Positions 19,081 to 27,430 of a stretch of 64,000 nt of DNA are shown here, in pieces. Below the pieces are notes generated by a model. It was given only the letters and a program-made list of their open reading frames with translations, did not search any database and was not told the origin of the DNA. The stretch is from Paracoccaceae bacterium. Lineage in GTDB: Bacteria > Pseudomonadota > Alphaproteobacteria > Rhodobacterales > Rhodobacteraceae. Made by a program: the position numbers and the translations under genes. The stretch lies in the NCBI GenBank assembly GCA_014872815.1, contig WKFK01000015.1, positions 186,001-250,000 on the forward strand. Direction: 5' to 3'. The number at the start of each line of letters is the position of its first letter. The first letter of the stretch is position 1.

Positions 19081-19836
19081 TCAGTCCAATCTGAGTTCGG
19101 AAACAAAGTCGTAGATGTCGGAGCGGTAAAGCCCCCGTGTGAGTTCGATCGGGCGTCCGGACGCAAGGTATCCCGTCCGCACAATCTGCAAAACGGCGCT
19201 TCCTTCCGGCAGCTTCATCAGGTCTGCGTCAGTCGGGGACAGATTGAGTGCCGTGACCCGTTGGATCGCCCGCGTTGGCGCGCTGTTGTCTCTGCGCAGC
19301 AGGGTATAGAGCGAGGTCTCGATCTCTTCGGGATCGCGCAGGATATCACGCGGAAGAGACGAATACTCCAGCGCAATGGGCACCCCGCCCGCGCTGCGCA
19401 AACGGTTGATGCGGGCCACTTTCTCATGCGCCGCGAGACCCAACGTGACCATCTCATCCGGGTTGGGAGAAAACAGCCCGCGCGACAGCACTTGAGAGGT
19501 TGCCGTCATGCCGCGCGCCTGCATGGTTTCGGTGAACGACACCAGCGAGGACAGGGACTGCTCCAGACGTGGTGACGCTTCCGCCACAAAGGAGCCAGCC
19601 CCGCGGCGCTGTTCAATCAACCCCTCTTCCACAAGCTGCGCCACTGCCTTTCGCACCGTCACGCGGCTGATGTCAGCTTGGTCCGCCAAGTCCCGCTCTG
19701 GCGGCAGTTGATCCCCCGGCTGCAAACGCCCTGTACGGATCTCCGTCGCGATATGTCGGGAGAGCTGTTGATACCGTGGTCCGCGCCCCGCGCGGTACCA
19801 GGTTTCCGGATAAAAAATTGTGTCTGCAATCGTCAT
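19081..19836 (-). CDS. GntR/HutC-type regulator of amino-sugar genes (NagR-like)
   Basis: A 251-residue GntR regulator. The N-terminal winged helix (about 15-80, LPPERDLADQADISRVTVRKA) is followed by a UTRA effector domain (about 95-240). In the HutC/NagR subfamily such proteins are repressors released by sugar phosphates such as GlcN-6-P; that effector is inferred from the operon. Start 19836 is preferred because AGGAAA lies just upstream; the earlier in-frame ATG at 19851 has no ribosome-binding site and would cover the TGGT...ACCA operator-like repeat. It faces the ABC-transporter operon across about 220 bp. Confidence 0.9.
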   Translation of the reverse strand: MTIADTIFYPETWYRAGRGPRYQQLSRHIATEIRTGRLQPGDQLPPERDLADQADISRVTVRKAVAQLVEEGLIEQRRGAGSFVAEASPRLEQSLSSLVSFTETMQARGMTATSQVLSRGLFSPNPDEMVTLGLAAHEKVARINRLRSAGGVPIALEYSSLPRDILRDPEEIETSLYTLLRRDNSAPTRAIQRVTALNLSPTDADLMKLPEGSAVLQIVRTGYLASGRPIELTRGLYRSDIYDFVSELRLD

Positions 19837-19850
19837 TTGGTTTCCTGACA

Positions 19851-19870
19851 TGGTCTAAAAAATAGTACCA
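19851..19870. promoter_or_regulatory. Operator-like inverted repeat upstream of the GntR gene
   Basis: TGGTCTA and TAGTACCA halves form an imperfect palindrome in the 5' leader of the GntR gene. TGGT...ACCA inverted repeats are usual for the HutC/NagR subfamily, so autoregulation is likely. Confidence 0.5.
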
Positions 19871-19952
19871 ATCATCAAAGTTAACGCAAGGTCTGTTTCC
19901 AATATATCTTTTAATACGCTGTTTTAAAATGAAAAATTACCACCATTTTTCT

Positions 19953-20002
19953 TTGGTATTATATTGGTAGCACTTTTGCCATTTTAAGGTACCATAATTG
20001 TA
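19953..20002 (+). promoter_or_regulatory. Helically phased half-sites upstream of the amino-sugar operon
   Basis: TTGGTA occurs at 19953 and 19964. Related half-sites AAGGTA and ATTGTA are at 19986 and 19997, giving spacings of 11, 22 and 11 bp, that is one or two helical turns. The stretch is AT-rich and lies about 50-100 bp before the permease start. It is the likely control region bound by the GntR regulator. Confidence 0.5.
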
Positions 20003-20054
20003 CTACAGCGATTCGATCACTGATTCGCTGTTCGACACCAAGGGGGAGAATTTG

Positions 20055-20987
20055 ATGGCCGAACTATCCGCACAGGCATCACACGCGGCCGCCAACTCAC
20101 GCACACGCACCATGTCAGAAGGCCTCTTCGGGTGGCTCTTGGTTGGCCCTGCGATGCTCTTTATTGCCGTGATTGTGGCCTGGCCGCTGGCCGAAACCAT
20201 TCGCCTGTCTTTTATGGACGCAGGCTTGGGCGGCGAGAAATTTGTCGGCTTAGAAAATTATCAGGATCTGGCCGACAGCCGTCGCTTTCACCAAACCATC
20301 GTCCGGACATTCTATTGGATGTTCCTCAGCGTGGCGCTGAAACTGGTTCTTGGCTTGATTGGCGCGACGCTTTTGAATGCCGCCGTACCTGGCCGCGCCC
20401 TCTTCCGCGTGCTTGTCATGCCACCCTGGGTCATTCCAATTGCGATCGGCTGTATCGGTTGGCTGTGGCTTTATAACGGCTACTTTGGCGTTTTGTCCGG
20501 TGTGTTGATGAAACTGGGTATCACCGATGGCCCGTTTGAGTTCCTCGCCTACAAAACCTCCGCGTTCTATTCCGCGATTGTGACCGACGTCTGGGTCGGC
20601 ACCCCGATGGTGACACTGTTCTTCCTGGCTGCGATGCAGGGCGTGTCCCGCGATCTCTATGAAGCCGCCTGGGTCGATGGTGCTGGCCGGTGGTACCGCT
20701 TCCGCCGCATCACCATTCCGCAGATCATGCCGGTGATCGTTTCTATGGCTCTGCTGTCTGCGATCTTCACCTTCAACAGCTTCGAGATCATCTGGATTTT
20801 GACCGAAGGCGGACCGCGCGGCGCAACCACCACCATGATCATCGACACCTATAAGGTCGCGATCGGGAACTACAAGTTTGGCGAAGGGGCCGCACGAGCC
20901 GTGATCATTGTGATCCTGCTGGCGCTCTTCTCACTGGTTTACCTGTTCTTCCTGAACAAAGTTAACAAACGCTACGGGGCAAAATGA
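20055..20987 (+). CDS. ABC sugar transporter permease (MalF-like)
   Basis: First inner-membrane subunit (310 residues, six predicted helices) of a CUT1-family sugar importer. The EAA coupling motif is YEAAWVDGAGRWYRFRRITI (about 208-227). A cytoplasmic Ala/Ser/Thr-rich leader precedes helix 1 (GWLLVGPAMLFIAVIVAW). The start at 20055 follows a GGGGGAGAA site. It is the first gene of a ten-gene operon and is followed after one base by the second permease. The substrate is inferred to be GlcNAc, GalNAc or a chito-oligosaccharide from the downstream genes. Confidence 0.92.
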   Translation: MAELSAQASHAAANSRTRTMSEGLFGWLLVGPAMLFIAVIVAWPLAETIRLSFMDAGLGGEKFVGLENYQDLADSRRFHQTIVRTFYWMFLSVALKLVLGLIGATLLNAAVPGRALFRVLVMPPWVIPIAIGCIGWLWLYNGYFGVLSGVLMKLGITDGPFEFLAYKTSAFYSAIVTDVWVGTPMVTLFFLAAMQGVSRDLYEAAWVDGAGRWYRFRRITIPQIMPVIVSMALLSAIFTFNSFEIIWILTEGGPRGATTTMIIDTYKVAIGNYKFGEGAARAVIIVILLALFSLVYLFFLNKVNKRYGAK

Positions 20988-20988
20988 C

Positions 20989-21831
20989 ATGATGGATCGC
21001 TACACAAAACTGCAGTTGGTCGGAATCTATGCCGCCGTGGCTGTCTTCCTGATCTTCATGCTGTTGCCATTCTTTGAGATGTTCATGGCGTCGCTGCGCC
21101 CGTTGGAGCACCTCTTCCGCAGCCCGTATCAGTTCTGGTCTGACGACTTCAGCTTCCAAGCCTATAAAGACATGTGGGTCACCGTGCCGCTCTTGGGGCG
21201 CTATATCTTCAACTCGATCTTTATCGCCTGCTCCGTCACCGGCATCACCATGATCTTTGTTGTGCCAGCGGCCTACGCCTACGCCCGACTGGAGTTCCCC
21301 TTCAAAAACATGAGTCTCGCCATCTTCTTGGGGGTCAACATGTTCACTGGCGCGGTGCTTCTGATCCCGTTGTATCGCGTGCTGCGCACAATGGGCCTTT
21401 TGAACACATACTGGGCGATGATCGTCCCTGGCGTGGCCTTCTTGATCCCAACCGGCATCTGGCTGCTGCGTTCTTATCTCGAGAAAATTCCACGCGAACT
21501 GGAAGAGGCGGCTTTTGTCGACGGAGCGTCCCGGATGTACACCTTGCGCCGTGTGGTCCTGCCTCTGGCTGTACCTGGCCTGATCGTCGTCAGCGTTGCC
21601 GTCTTCATCGGCGCCTACGCGCAACAATTCCTGTTCGCAATCACATTCAACCAGACCCGCGAGCTGCAGCCGCTGCCTGCCGGTCTTTATGAATTCATCG
21701 GCTATCAGTCGGTGACTTGGAACGAAATGATGGCCGCTGCGCTGATCGGCGTTTTGCCGGTCATGGTCATCTTCTTGTTCCTGCAAAAATACCTCGTTGC
21801 CGGTTTGACGGCAGGCGCGGTGAAAGAATGA
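20989..21831 (+). CDS. ABC sugar transporter permease (MalG-like)
   Basis: Second permease subunit of 280 residues with six helices. The EAA loop is LEEAAFVDGASRMYTLRRVV (about 168-187), the site that contacts the ATPase. The start overlaps closely with the end of the first permease (one-base gap; an alternative ATG is three bases later). The C-terminus ends in the usual GLTAGAVKE of MalG-type subunits. It forms a heterodimer with the MalF-like protein. Confidence 0.92.
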   Translation: MMDRYTKLQLVGIYAAVAVFLIFMLLPFFEMFMASLRPLEHLFRSPYQFWSDDFSFQAYKDMWVTVPLLGRYIFNSIFIACSVTGITMIFVVPAAYAYARLEFPFKNMSLAIFLGVNMFTGAVLLIPLYRVLRTMGLLNTYWAMIVPGVAFLIPTGIWLLRSYLEKIPRELEEAAFVDGASRMYTLRRVVLPLAVPGLIVVSVAVFIGAYAQQFLFAITFNQTRELQPLPAGLYEFIGYQSVTWNEMMAAALIGVLPVMVIFLFLQKYLVAGLTAGAVKE

Positions 21832-21853
21832 GTTCAATCAAGGGAGAGAGACT

Positions 21854-23059
21854 ATGAAACTCGTTAAACTGACATTGGGCGCGGCCCTGCTATCCGGTGC
21901 TGCCACCGGCGCACTCGCCGCAGACCAGGAACTGCACTTCATCATGTGTGGTGGCGAAGTCCGCGAAGCTGACCAGGCTGTTGTCGACCAGTTCGAAGCT
22001 GACCACCCAGGTGTGTCCGTGAACCTCGAAGCTGTGCCATGGGGCACATGCCAGGACAAATCCCTGACCCTCGCCGCCGCTGGTGACCCGCCCTCCATCG
22101 CCTACATGGGCTCCCGTACACTGCGCCAACTCGCCAACAACGACCTGATCGTACCTGCGCAGATCTCTGCAGACGCGCCTTATCAGCCAGGTGTTCTGAA
22201 CACCGTGACCATCGAAGGCACACAGTGGGGCTACCCACACGCGTTCTCCACCAAAGGTCTCTACATCAACTGTGACATCGTAGAAGCGTCCGGTCAGGAA
22301 TGTGTCGCGCCCGCAACCTGGGACGACATGTATGCCATGGCCAAAGGTGTGGTCGACAACACCGATGCGGCGGGCGTTGGCCTTGCTGGTAAAGACTTCG
22401 ACAACACCATGCACCAGTTCCTGAATTACCTCTACTCCAACGGTGGTGCAGTGGTAGATTCCGCGACTGGCAAAAACATGCTGGACAGCCAGCAGACCCG
22501 CGAAACGCTGGAATTCTACGGCAAGCTGGTTGACGTGGCACAGGACGGTCCAACCGCATGGGAACGTGACCAACTGCGCGATCTGTTCAACGACGGTCAA
22601 ATCGCAATGTATGTCTCCGGTCCTTGGGGCTACGGTCAGCACAACGAAGACATCAACCAAATCGTTGCACCTGTTCCAGCCGGTCCGTCCGGTGAAAGCG
22701 GCTCTATCCTGATCACCGACTCTATCGTTGTGTTCAAAGGCTCCGGTCACGAAGATCTGGCGCAAGAGCTGGCGCAGCGCATCACCTCCGGTGACAGCCA
22801 GTACGATCTGGACAGCAGCTGGGGTCTGACACCGATCCTGGATTATTCCAAGCTCGGCAAAGAAGATCTCTACTACGCGGACGGCATCTGGCCGACCTTC
22901 ACCGCGTCGATCTCCACCGGTGGTCCAGAGCCACTCGTGGAAGACTTCAAATCGCTGCAATCCGTCTTCACCAACATGGTGCAGGGCATCATCCTGCAGG
23001 ATGACACGGTCGATAACCTTGTGACCATCGCAGCTGAAGAGCTCGACGACGCCCTTTAA
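21854..23059 (+). CDS. ABC sugar transporter substrate-binding protein
   Basis: A 401-residue periplasmic binding protein of the CUT1 class with a signal peptide (about 1-22, ending ALAAD). The mature part has the extracellular solute-binding family 1 pattern: FIMCGGEVREADQ, LTLAAAGDPPSIAYMGSRTL, and later YVSGPWGYGQHNEDI. It captures an amino sugar or its oligomer for the two permeases upstream. Placing the binding-protein gene third, after the permeases, is less common than first. A strong hairpin follows its stop and may stabilise its mRNA. Confidence 0.92.
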   Translation: MKLVKLTLGAALLSGAATGALAADQELHFIMCGGEVREADQAVVDQFEADHPGVSVNLEAVPWGTCQDKSLTLAAAGDPPSIAYMGSRTLRQLANNDLIVPAQISADAPYQPGVLNTVTIEGTQWGYPHAFSTKGLYINCDIVEASGQECVAPATWDDMYAMAKGVVDNTDAAGVGLAGKDFDNTMHQFLNYLYSNGGAVVDSATGKNMLDSQQTRETLEFYGKLVDVAQDGPTAWERDQLRDLFNDGQIAMYVSGPWGYGQHNEDINQIVAPVPAGPSGESGSILITDSIVVFKGSGHEDLAQELAQRITSGDSQYDLDSSWGLTPILDYSKLGKEDLYYADGIWPTFTASISTGGPEPLVEDFKSLQSVFTNMVQGIILQDDTVDNLVTIAAEELDDAL

Positions 23060-23074
23060 GGCTTCCTCCCTGCT

Positions 23075-23105
23075 CCGGGTGCGCCAAACTGCGCGGCGTG
23101 CCCGG
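23075..23105 (+). other. Intra-operonic hairpin between binding protein and ATPase genes
   Basis: An 11-pair stem (CCGGGTGCGCC with GGCGTGCCCGG, two G-T pairs, 9-base loop) lies in the 89-bp spacer. There is no T tract, so it is unlikely to terminate fully. Stem-loops after binding-protein genes commonly protect the upstream mRNA and raise its expression relative to the rest of the operon. Confidence 0.6.
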
Positions 23106-23148
23106 GGTGCCTCCACTCACGAAACTTCTCAGACATACGGACAGACCC

Positions 23149-24246
23149 ATGGCGACGCTCAACCTGAATGCTATCAACAAGTCCTTCGGTTCTGCCAAGG
23201 TGTTGCACGACATCAGCCTGGCAATCGAAGACAAAGAATTTGTGGTCTTCGTCGGCCCCTCCGGCTGCGGCAAATCCACCCTGCTGCGCATCATTGCCGG
23301 CCTGGAAGAAGCCACCTCCGGCTCGATTGTGATCGGCGGCGAAGACGTCAGCGACGCAGCCCCGGTGGATCGCGGTATTTCCATGGTGTTCCAGTCTTAC
23401 GCGCTCTACCCACACCTGAGCGTTTACGAAAACATCGCCTTCCCCCTGCGCGTGCAGAAGATGGAAAAAAGCGAGATGGACGAGCGCGTGAAGCGCGCCG
23501 CCGACATTCTTCAACTCACCGAAAAACTCGACCTGAAACCGGGCCAACTCTCCGGTGGTCAGCGCCAGCGTGTGGCCATCGGCCGCTCAATTGTGCGCAA
23601 TCCGAAGGTCTTCCTTTTTGACGAACCGCTTTCCAACCTCGACGCGGCCCTGCGCGGCGACATGCGCGTTGAGCTGAGCCAGCTGCACAATCAACTTGAC
23701 GCCACCATGGTTTACGTGACCCACGACCAAGTCGAAGCCATGACCATGGCGGACCGCATTGTGGTTCTGAATGGCGGCCAAGTGGAGCAGTTCGGCACGC
23801 CTATGGAACTGTATCACCACCCGGCCACAAAGTTTGTTGCAGGCTTCATCGGCCAGCCAAACATGAACTTCGTACCTGCCACGGTTCTGGAAACCACAGG
23901 TACCCTGACCGTTGAACTGGATGGCGGCCACAAGATGTCTCTGCCGGTCGACACCACGGGTGTGTCCAAGGGCGACACCGTAGAGGTCGGCATCCGGCCG
24001 GAGCATGTCACACTCGCCGAAGAAGGACTCGATATCACCGTGAACGTTCTGGAACGTCTGGGCGGCGTTTCGATCACCTACGGCACCATCGGTAACGGCA
24101 CCCGTTTCTGCGCGTCCCTGTCTGGCGACGCGCCGATTCAGCAAGGCAAGAACATGCGCCTCTCCGTGGCTCCGGAAGATTGCCACGTATTCCAATCCAA
24201 CGGTCAGGTGCTGCGTCGCAAATCCGCGCCAGCTCTGGTGGCGTAA
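23149..24246 (+). CDS. ABC sugar transporter ATP-binding protein (UgpC/MsmK-like)
   Basis: A 365-residue ATPase of the CUT1 family. Walker A is GPSGCGKST (about 37-45), the Q-loop follows at VFQSYALYPHL, the signature is LSGGQRQR (about 134), and Walker B is FLFDEPLSNLD. The C-terminal third is an OB-fold regulatory region (VGIRPEHV, about 282). The true start MATLNLNAINKSFG at 23149 was chosen by homology. It energises the importer encoded just upstream; as UgpC-type ATPases can serve several importers, exclusivity is not certain. Confidence 0.93.
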   Translation: MATLNLNAINKSFGSAKVLHDISLAIEDKEFVVFVGPSGCGKSTLLRIIAGLEEATSGSIVIGGEDVSDAAPVDRGISMVFQSYALYPHLSVYENIAFPLRVQKMEKSEMDERVKRAADILQLTEKLDLKPGQLSGGQRQRVAIGRSIVRNPKVFLFDEPLSNLDAALRGDMRVELSQLHNQLDATMVYVTHDQVEAMTMADRIVVLNGGQVEQFGTPMELYHHPATKFVAGFIGQPNMNFVPATVLETTGTLTVELDGGHKMSLPVDTTGVSKGDTVEVGIRPEHVTLAEEGLDITVNVLERLGGVSITYGTIGNGTRFCASLSGDAPIQQGKNMRLSVAPEDCHVFQSNGQVLRRKSAPALVA

Positions 24247-24255
24247 GGATTTCCC

Positions 24256-25392
24256 ATGCGCGTTGTCACAGCAGGCATAGGTCTTCGGGCCGGGCATGTG
24301 CTCTCCATCCTCAAGGAGGCCATGCCGGAGGTGGAGTTCGTCGGGTTCTATGACCCGCAACCCACGCACCTTGAGATGATTGGCACCGAAGTGCCGCAGT
24401 ACGACTCCGTAGAGTCCATGCTGGCGGAAACTGCGCCAGACCTCTTCTTCGTCGGCTCCCCCAATAGCTTCCATCTGGAGCACATCAAGATCGGCCTGGC
24501 CGCTGGTGTGCGCATCTTCACCGAAAAACCTGTGGTCACCACGAAAGAGGAGACCATGGAACTGGCAGCGCTCTTGGCCGAACATGGCACAGACAGTGTC
24601 ATGGTGGGTCTGGTGTTGCGCTACTCTCAGCACATGGTCGACCTGCGTCGCGTGCTGGATCAACTCGGCCCCATCACGTCGCTAGAGGCCAACGAACACA
24701 TCGCCCCCTACCATGGAGCCTTCTTCATGCGCGATTGGCGTCGCATGGTGCAGTGGTCTGGTGGCTTTATGCTCGAGAAGTGCTGTCACGATCTCGACAT
24801 TTACAACATGGTGACAAACTCGCGTCCTTTGCAGGTTGCGAGCTTCGGCGGGCGCAAATCATTTGTTCCGGCGTTTGCGCCCGCCTCAAACACTGAAAAC
24901 GAAATCATGCACCGCAAGAAAAGCGTCTGGCAGAGCATTGATGATCCGTTCCGCTCGGACGGCGACATCATCGATTACCAGACCGCGATCTTGCAGTACG
25001 AGAGCGGCGCCTCCCTGTCATTCCACACCAACCTGAACGTGCCGGATGAGCACCGTCGGTTCTGTGTGATGGGCGCTCTGGGCATGGCCGAAGGTGATTT
25101 TGTACGCGGCTATCTCAAAGCCACCGCACGCGATGGCTCAGTGATTGCCGACCACGACTACACCCAGATGGACAGCGCCCGGGCCTCCGCTCACTACGGC
25201 GCGGACCATATGATGGTGGATGACATCGTTGCCTTCCTGAAAGGCGAAACCGACACCCTCCCCGTTGGCGTGGTGGACGCGCTGGAGGCAGGTCTCGTGG
25301 CGATGGCGCTCGATGAAGCGCGCATCGACGGAAAAATGATCAACATGGCCCCGATCTGGGCCGAATTCGACAAGTTTGGATTGCGAGAATGA
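24256..25392 (+). CDS. Gfo/Idh/MocA-family oxidoreductase of the amino-sugar operon
   Basis: A 378-residue NAD(P)-type oxidoreductase. The Rossmann part shows GIGLRAGHVLSIL at the N-terminus in place of the usual GxGxxG, then FTEKPVV (EKP motif, about 95) and EKCCHDLDIYN (about 176-186) with the catalytic-type Lys/His. Families of this fold oxidise sugars or inositols, and one group (GH109) is an NAD-dependent alpha-N-acetylgalactosaminidase. The operon makes an amino-sugar substrate likely, but the reaction cannot be named. It overlaps the next gene by ATGA. Confidence 0.8.
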   Translation: MRVVTAGIGLRAGHVLSILKEAMPEVEFVGFYDPQPTHLEMIGTEVPQYDSVESMLAETAPDLFFVGSPNSFHLEHIKIGLAAGVRIFTEKPVVTTKEETMELAALLAEHGTDSVMVGLVLRYSQHMVDLRRVLDQLGPITSLEANEHIAPYHGAFFMRDWRRMVQWSGGFMLEKCCHDLDIYNMVTNSRPLQVASFGGRKSFVPAFAPASNTENEIMHRKKSVWQSIDDPFRSDGDIIDYQTAILQYESGASLSFHTNLNVPDEHRRFCVMGALGMAEGDFVRGYLKATARDGSVIADHDYTQMDSARASAHYGADHMMVDDIVAFLKGETDTLPVGVVDALEAGLVAMALDEARIDGKMINMAPIWAEFDKFGLRE

Positions 25393-26387
25393 CAATGAAC
25401 AGCCCAGTCCCCGGCGCACTGATGGCCAAAGAAAGCGCAGAGGCCATCGATGTCTTTGCCAAAACCGCAACGCAGGATGTCTCGCTGCCAAATCTGGACG
25501 CGGTGCAAGCGATCTACACCATTGCACGCGGCTCTTCTGACGCGGCCGCCAACATCCTGTCTTACGAATTCATGCGCGAACTTGGCGTTCCGATGACTTC
25601 GCTGCCCCCGTCGGTTTTCTCTATCGGCAAGGGCGTGTCCATGGACAACGCTGCCGCTCTGGTGGTGAGCCAGTCTGGCGCGTCTGAAGACCTCGTACGC
25701 AGCGCCAAAGGCGCCGCCTCCCGTGGGGCCAAAGTTCTCGCGCTGACCAACATCCCTGACAGCCCTGTTGAAGCTGCTGCTGATGCCACCATCGCGATTG
25801 GCGCTGGCCCGGAAAACGCCGTTCCGGCCACCAAAACCGTGGTTGGCTCCGTGGCTGCAGGCATGGCGCTTTTGGCTGGTTTAGAGTCTACATATGACGC
25901 CAAACCTTCCGCAGATGCCATCGCCACCGCACCCTCTGCGCTACCAAATGCCGCCGCCCTGCGCGCCGCTTTCCTGCGCGCCCGCCACTTCTACGTGATT
26001 GGCCGAGACACCGGTTTTGGAGCCGCACATGAAGTTGCTCTGAAGCTCAAGGAATGCTGCGCCCTGCACGCCGAAGCCTACTCCGCCTCCGAAGTGCTGC
26101 ACGGCCCGCTGCAACTGGCCACCAACCCGATGATGGTGCTGATCCTCGACACGGGCCAAGCCGACATTCAGGACAGCCTTGATCAAGCAGAAGCCCGCTT
26201 CACCGATGTTGGCTGTGACGTGCACCGCATTCGCGTGACCGACCTGATCGGCACTGAAATCAAGCCAGCCGCTGCGGCCGCCTACCTGCTAGCGCTGATC
26301 TATCCGGTGATCCTTGAAACCGCACTCGCAATGGGCTTGAACCCAGACACTCCAGAAACTCTGGCGAAAGTGACCCAGACAACATGA
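25389..26387 (+). CDS. SIS-domain glucosamine-6-phosphate deaminase, NagB-II type
   Basis: A 332-residue protein with two SIS (sugar isomerase) domains (about 35-165 and 190-320), resembling the isomerase half of GlmS. ARGSSDAAANILSYEFMRELG, SQSGASEDLV and KLKECCALHAEAYSASEVLHGP are the phosphosugar-binding and catalytic stretches. NagB-II enzymes convert glucosamine-6-phosphate to fructose-6-phosphate and ammonia and replace classical NagB in many Proteobacteria; no classical nagB is present in the operon. ATGA overlaps join it to both neighbours. Confidence 0.85.
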   Translation: MTMNSPVPGALMAKESAEAIDVFAKTATQDVSLPNLDAVQAIYTIARGSSDAAANILSYEFMRELGVPMTSLPPSVFSIGKGVSMDNAAALVVSQSGASEDLVRSAKGAASRGAKVLALTNIPDSPVEAAADATIAIGAGPENAVPATKTVVGSVAAGMALLAGLESTYDAKPSADAIATAPSALPNAAALRAAFLRARHFYVIGRDTGFGAAHEVALKLKECCALHAEAYSASEVLHGPLQLATNPMMVLILDTGQADIQDSLDQAEARFTDVGCDVHRIRVTDLIGTEIKPAAAAAYLLALIYPVILETALAMGLNPDTPETLAKVTQTT

Positions 26388-27430
26388 CCACAACTTTGAA
26401 TACCTGGGCCACATGGCGCGAAATTCACCAGCAGCCCGCCGTTTGGCGTGCTTGGGGCGACTCGCTCGATGTTGACGGCCTGCGCAGCTGGATTGCCGCG
26501 CAAAATGCAAACGAAGTTTGGTTCTGTGGTGCCGGGACCAGCGCCTATATCGGTGACATCATCGCCGCAGCTGTGCCGGGCACCCGCTCTGTGCCTTCCA
26601 CCGATTTGGTCGCAAATCCGCGGGCGTTCCTGAATGGCAACCGCCCGCTGGTGGTCAGCTTTGGCCGGTCCGGCAACTCCACCGAAAGCCTCGGCACGCT
26701 GGACGCGCTCGACGCATTGGCTCCAGACGCCCCACGGCTGCACATCACCTGCAACCCGGATGGCGCTCTGGCCACCCGCACATCACCAGGTCCGCTCAAA
26801 GTCATCAACCTGCCTGAAGTCACCCATGACGCAGGTTTTGCGATGACCAGCAGCTTCTCCACGATGCTTCTGACGGCCTTGGCGCTATTTGATGCGCCAT
26901 GTGACGTGCCCGACCGCTTCAACGCGCTGGCGGATCAGCTTGAAGGCTTGCTGCCACAGTTTGGCACCTCCCGCCCGGATCGCGCGGTTTATGTGGGCTC
27001 CGGACCTCTGGCCTTTGCCGCGCGCGAGGCTGCGCTGAAAGTCATGGAACTTACCGCAGGTCAAACCCCTGCTCTCTGGGACAGTTCGCTGGGTTTCCGA
27101 CATGGCCCCAAATCCTTTGTGCGCGACATGACCGCGATCACCGTGTTCAGCAGCCCGCAAGCACCGACAAACGCTTACGACACCGACTTGGTGGCTGAAC
27201 TGCGCGCACAGTTCCCGGACGCCCGTGTGACCAACATTGGCCCCGAAGGCGACATTGCCATCGACATGCCTTTTGGCACCGCCTGGGCGGCACCGCTGTG
27301 CATTGCCTCCGCACAAATCGACGGCGTGAAATGGGCCGCAGATTTGGACCTGAATGTGGATGACCCCTTCACCGGACAAGGCACGCTGTCGCGCGTGGTC
27401 TCCGGCGTAAAACTGCACGGAGTGGGCTGA
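26384..27430 (+). CDS. agaS: AgaS-type galactosamine-6-phosphate deaminase/isomerase
   Basis: A 348-residue SIS-domain protein, clearly of the AgaS branch: REIHQQPAVW, GAGTSAYIGDIIA, TDLVANP, SFGRSGNSTES, THDAGFAMTSS, KVMELTAGQT and GFRHGPKSFV match E. coli AgaS in order, including the closing SRVVSGVKLH. AgaS deaminates and isomerises galactosamine-6-phosphate to tagatose-6-phosphate. Its presence beside a NagB-II gene argues that the operon handles both GlcNAc and GalNAc. It overlaps both neighbours (ATGA upstream, TGATG downstream). Confidence 0.88.
   Translation: MTTTLNTWATWREIHQQPAVWRAWGDSLDVDGLRSWIAAQNANEVWFCGAGTSAYIGDIIAAAVPGTRSVPSTDLVANPRAFLNGNRPLVVSFGRSGNSTESLGTLDALDALAPDAPRLHITCNPDGALATRTSPGPLKVINLPEVTHDAGFAMTSSFSTMLLTALALFDAPCDVPDRFNALADQLEGLLPQFGTSRPDRAVYVGSGPLAFAAREAALKVMELTAGQTPALWDSSLGFRHGPKSFVRDMTAITVFSSPQAPTNAYDTDLVAELRAQFPDARVTNIGPEGDIAIDMPFGTAWAAPLCIASAQIDGVKWAADLDLNVDDPFTGQGTLSRVVSGVKLHGVG

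Noticed and set aside
21890-23116. A 408-codon minus-strand frame opposite the amino-sugar binding protein
   Set aside because: Antisense artefact of codon bias; no motif, no ribosome-binding site.
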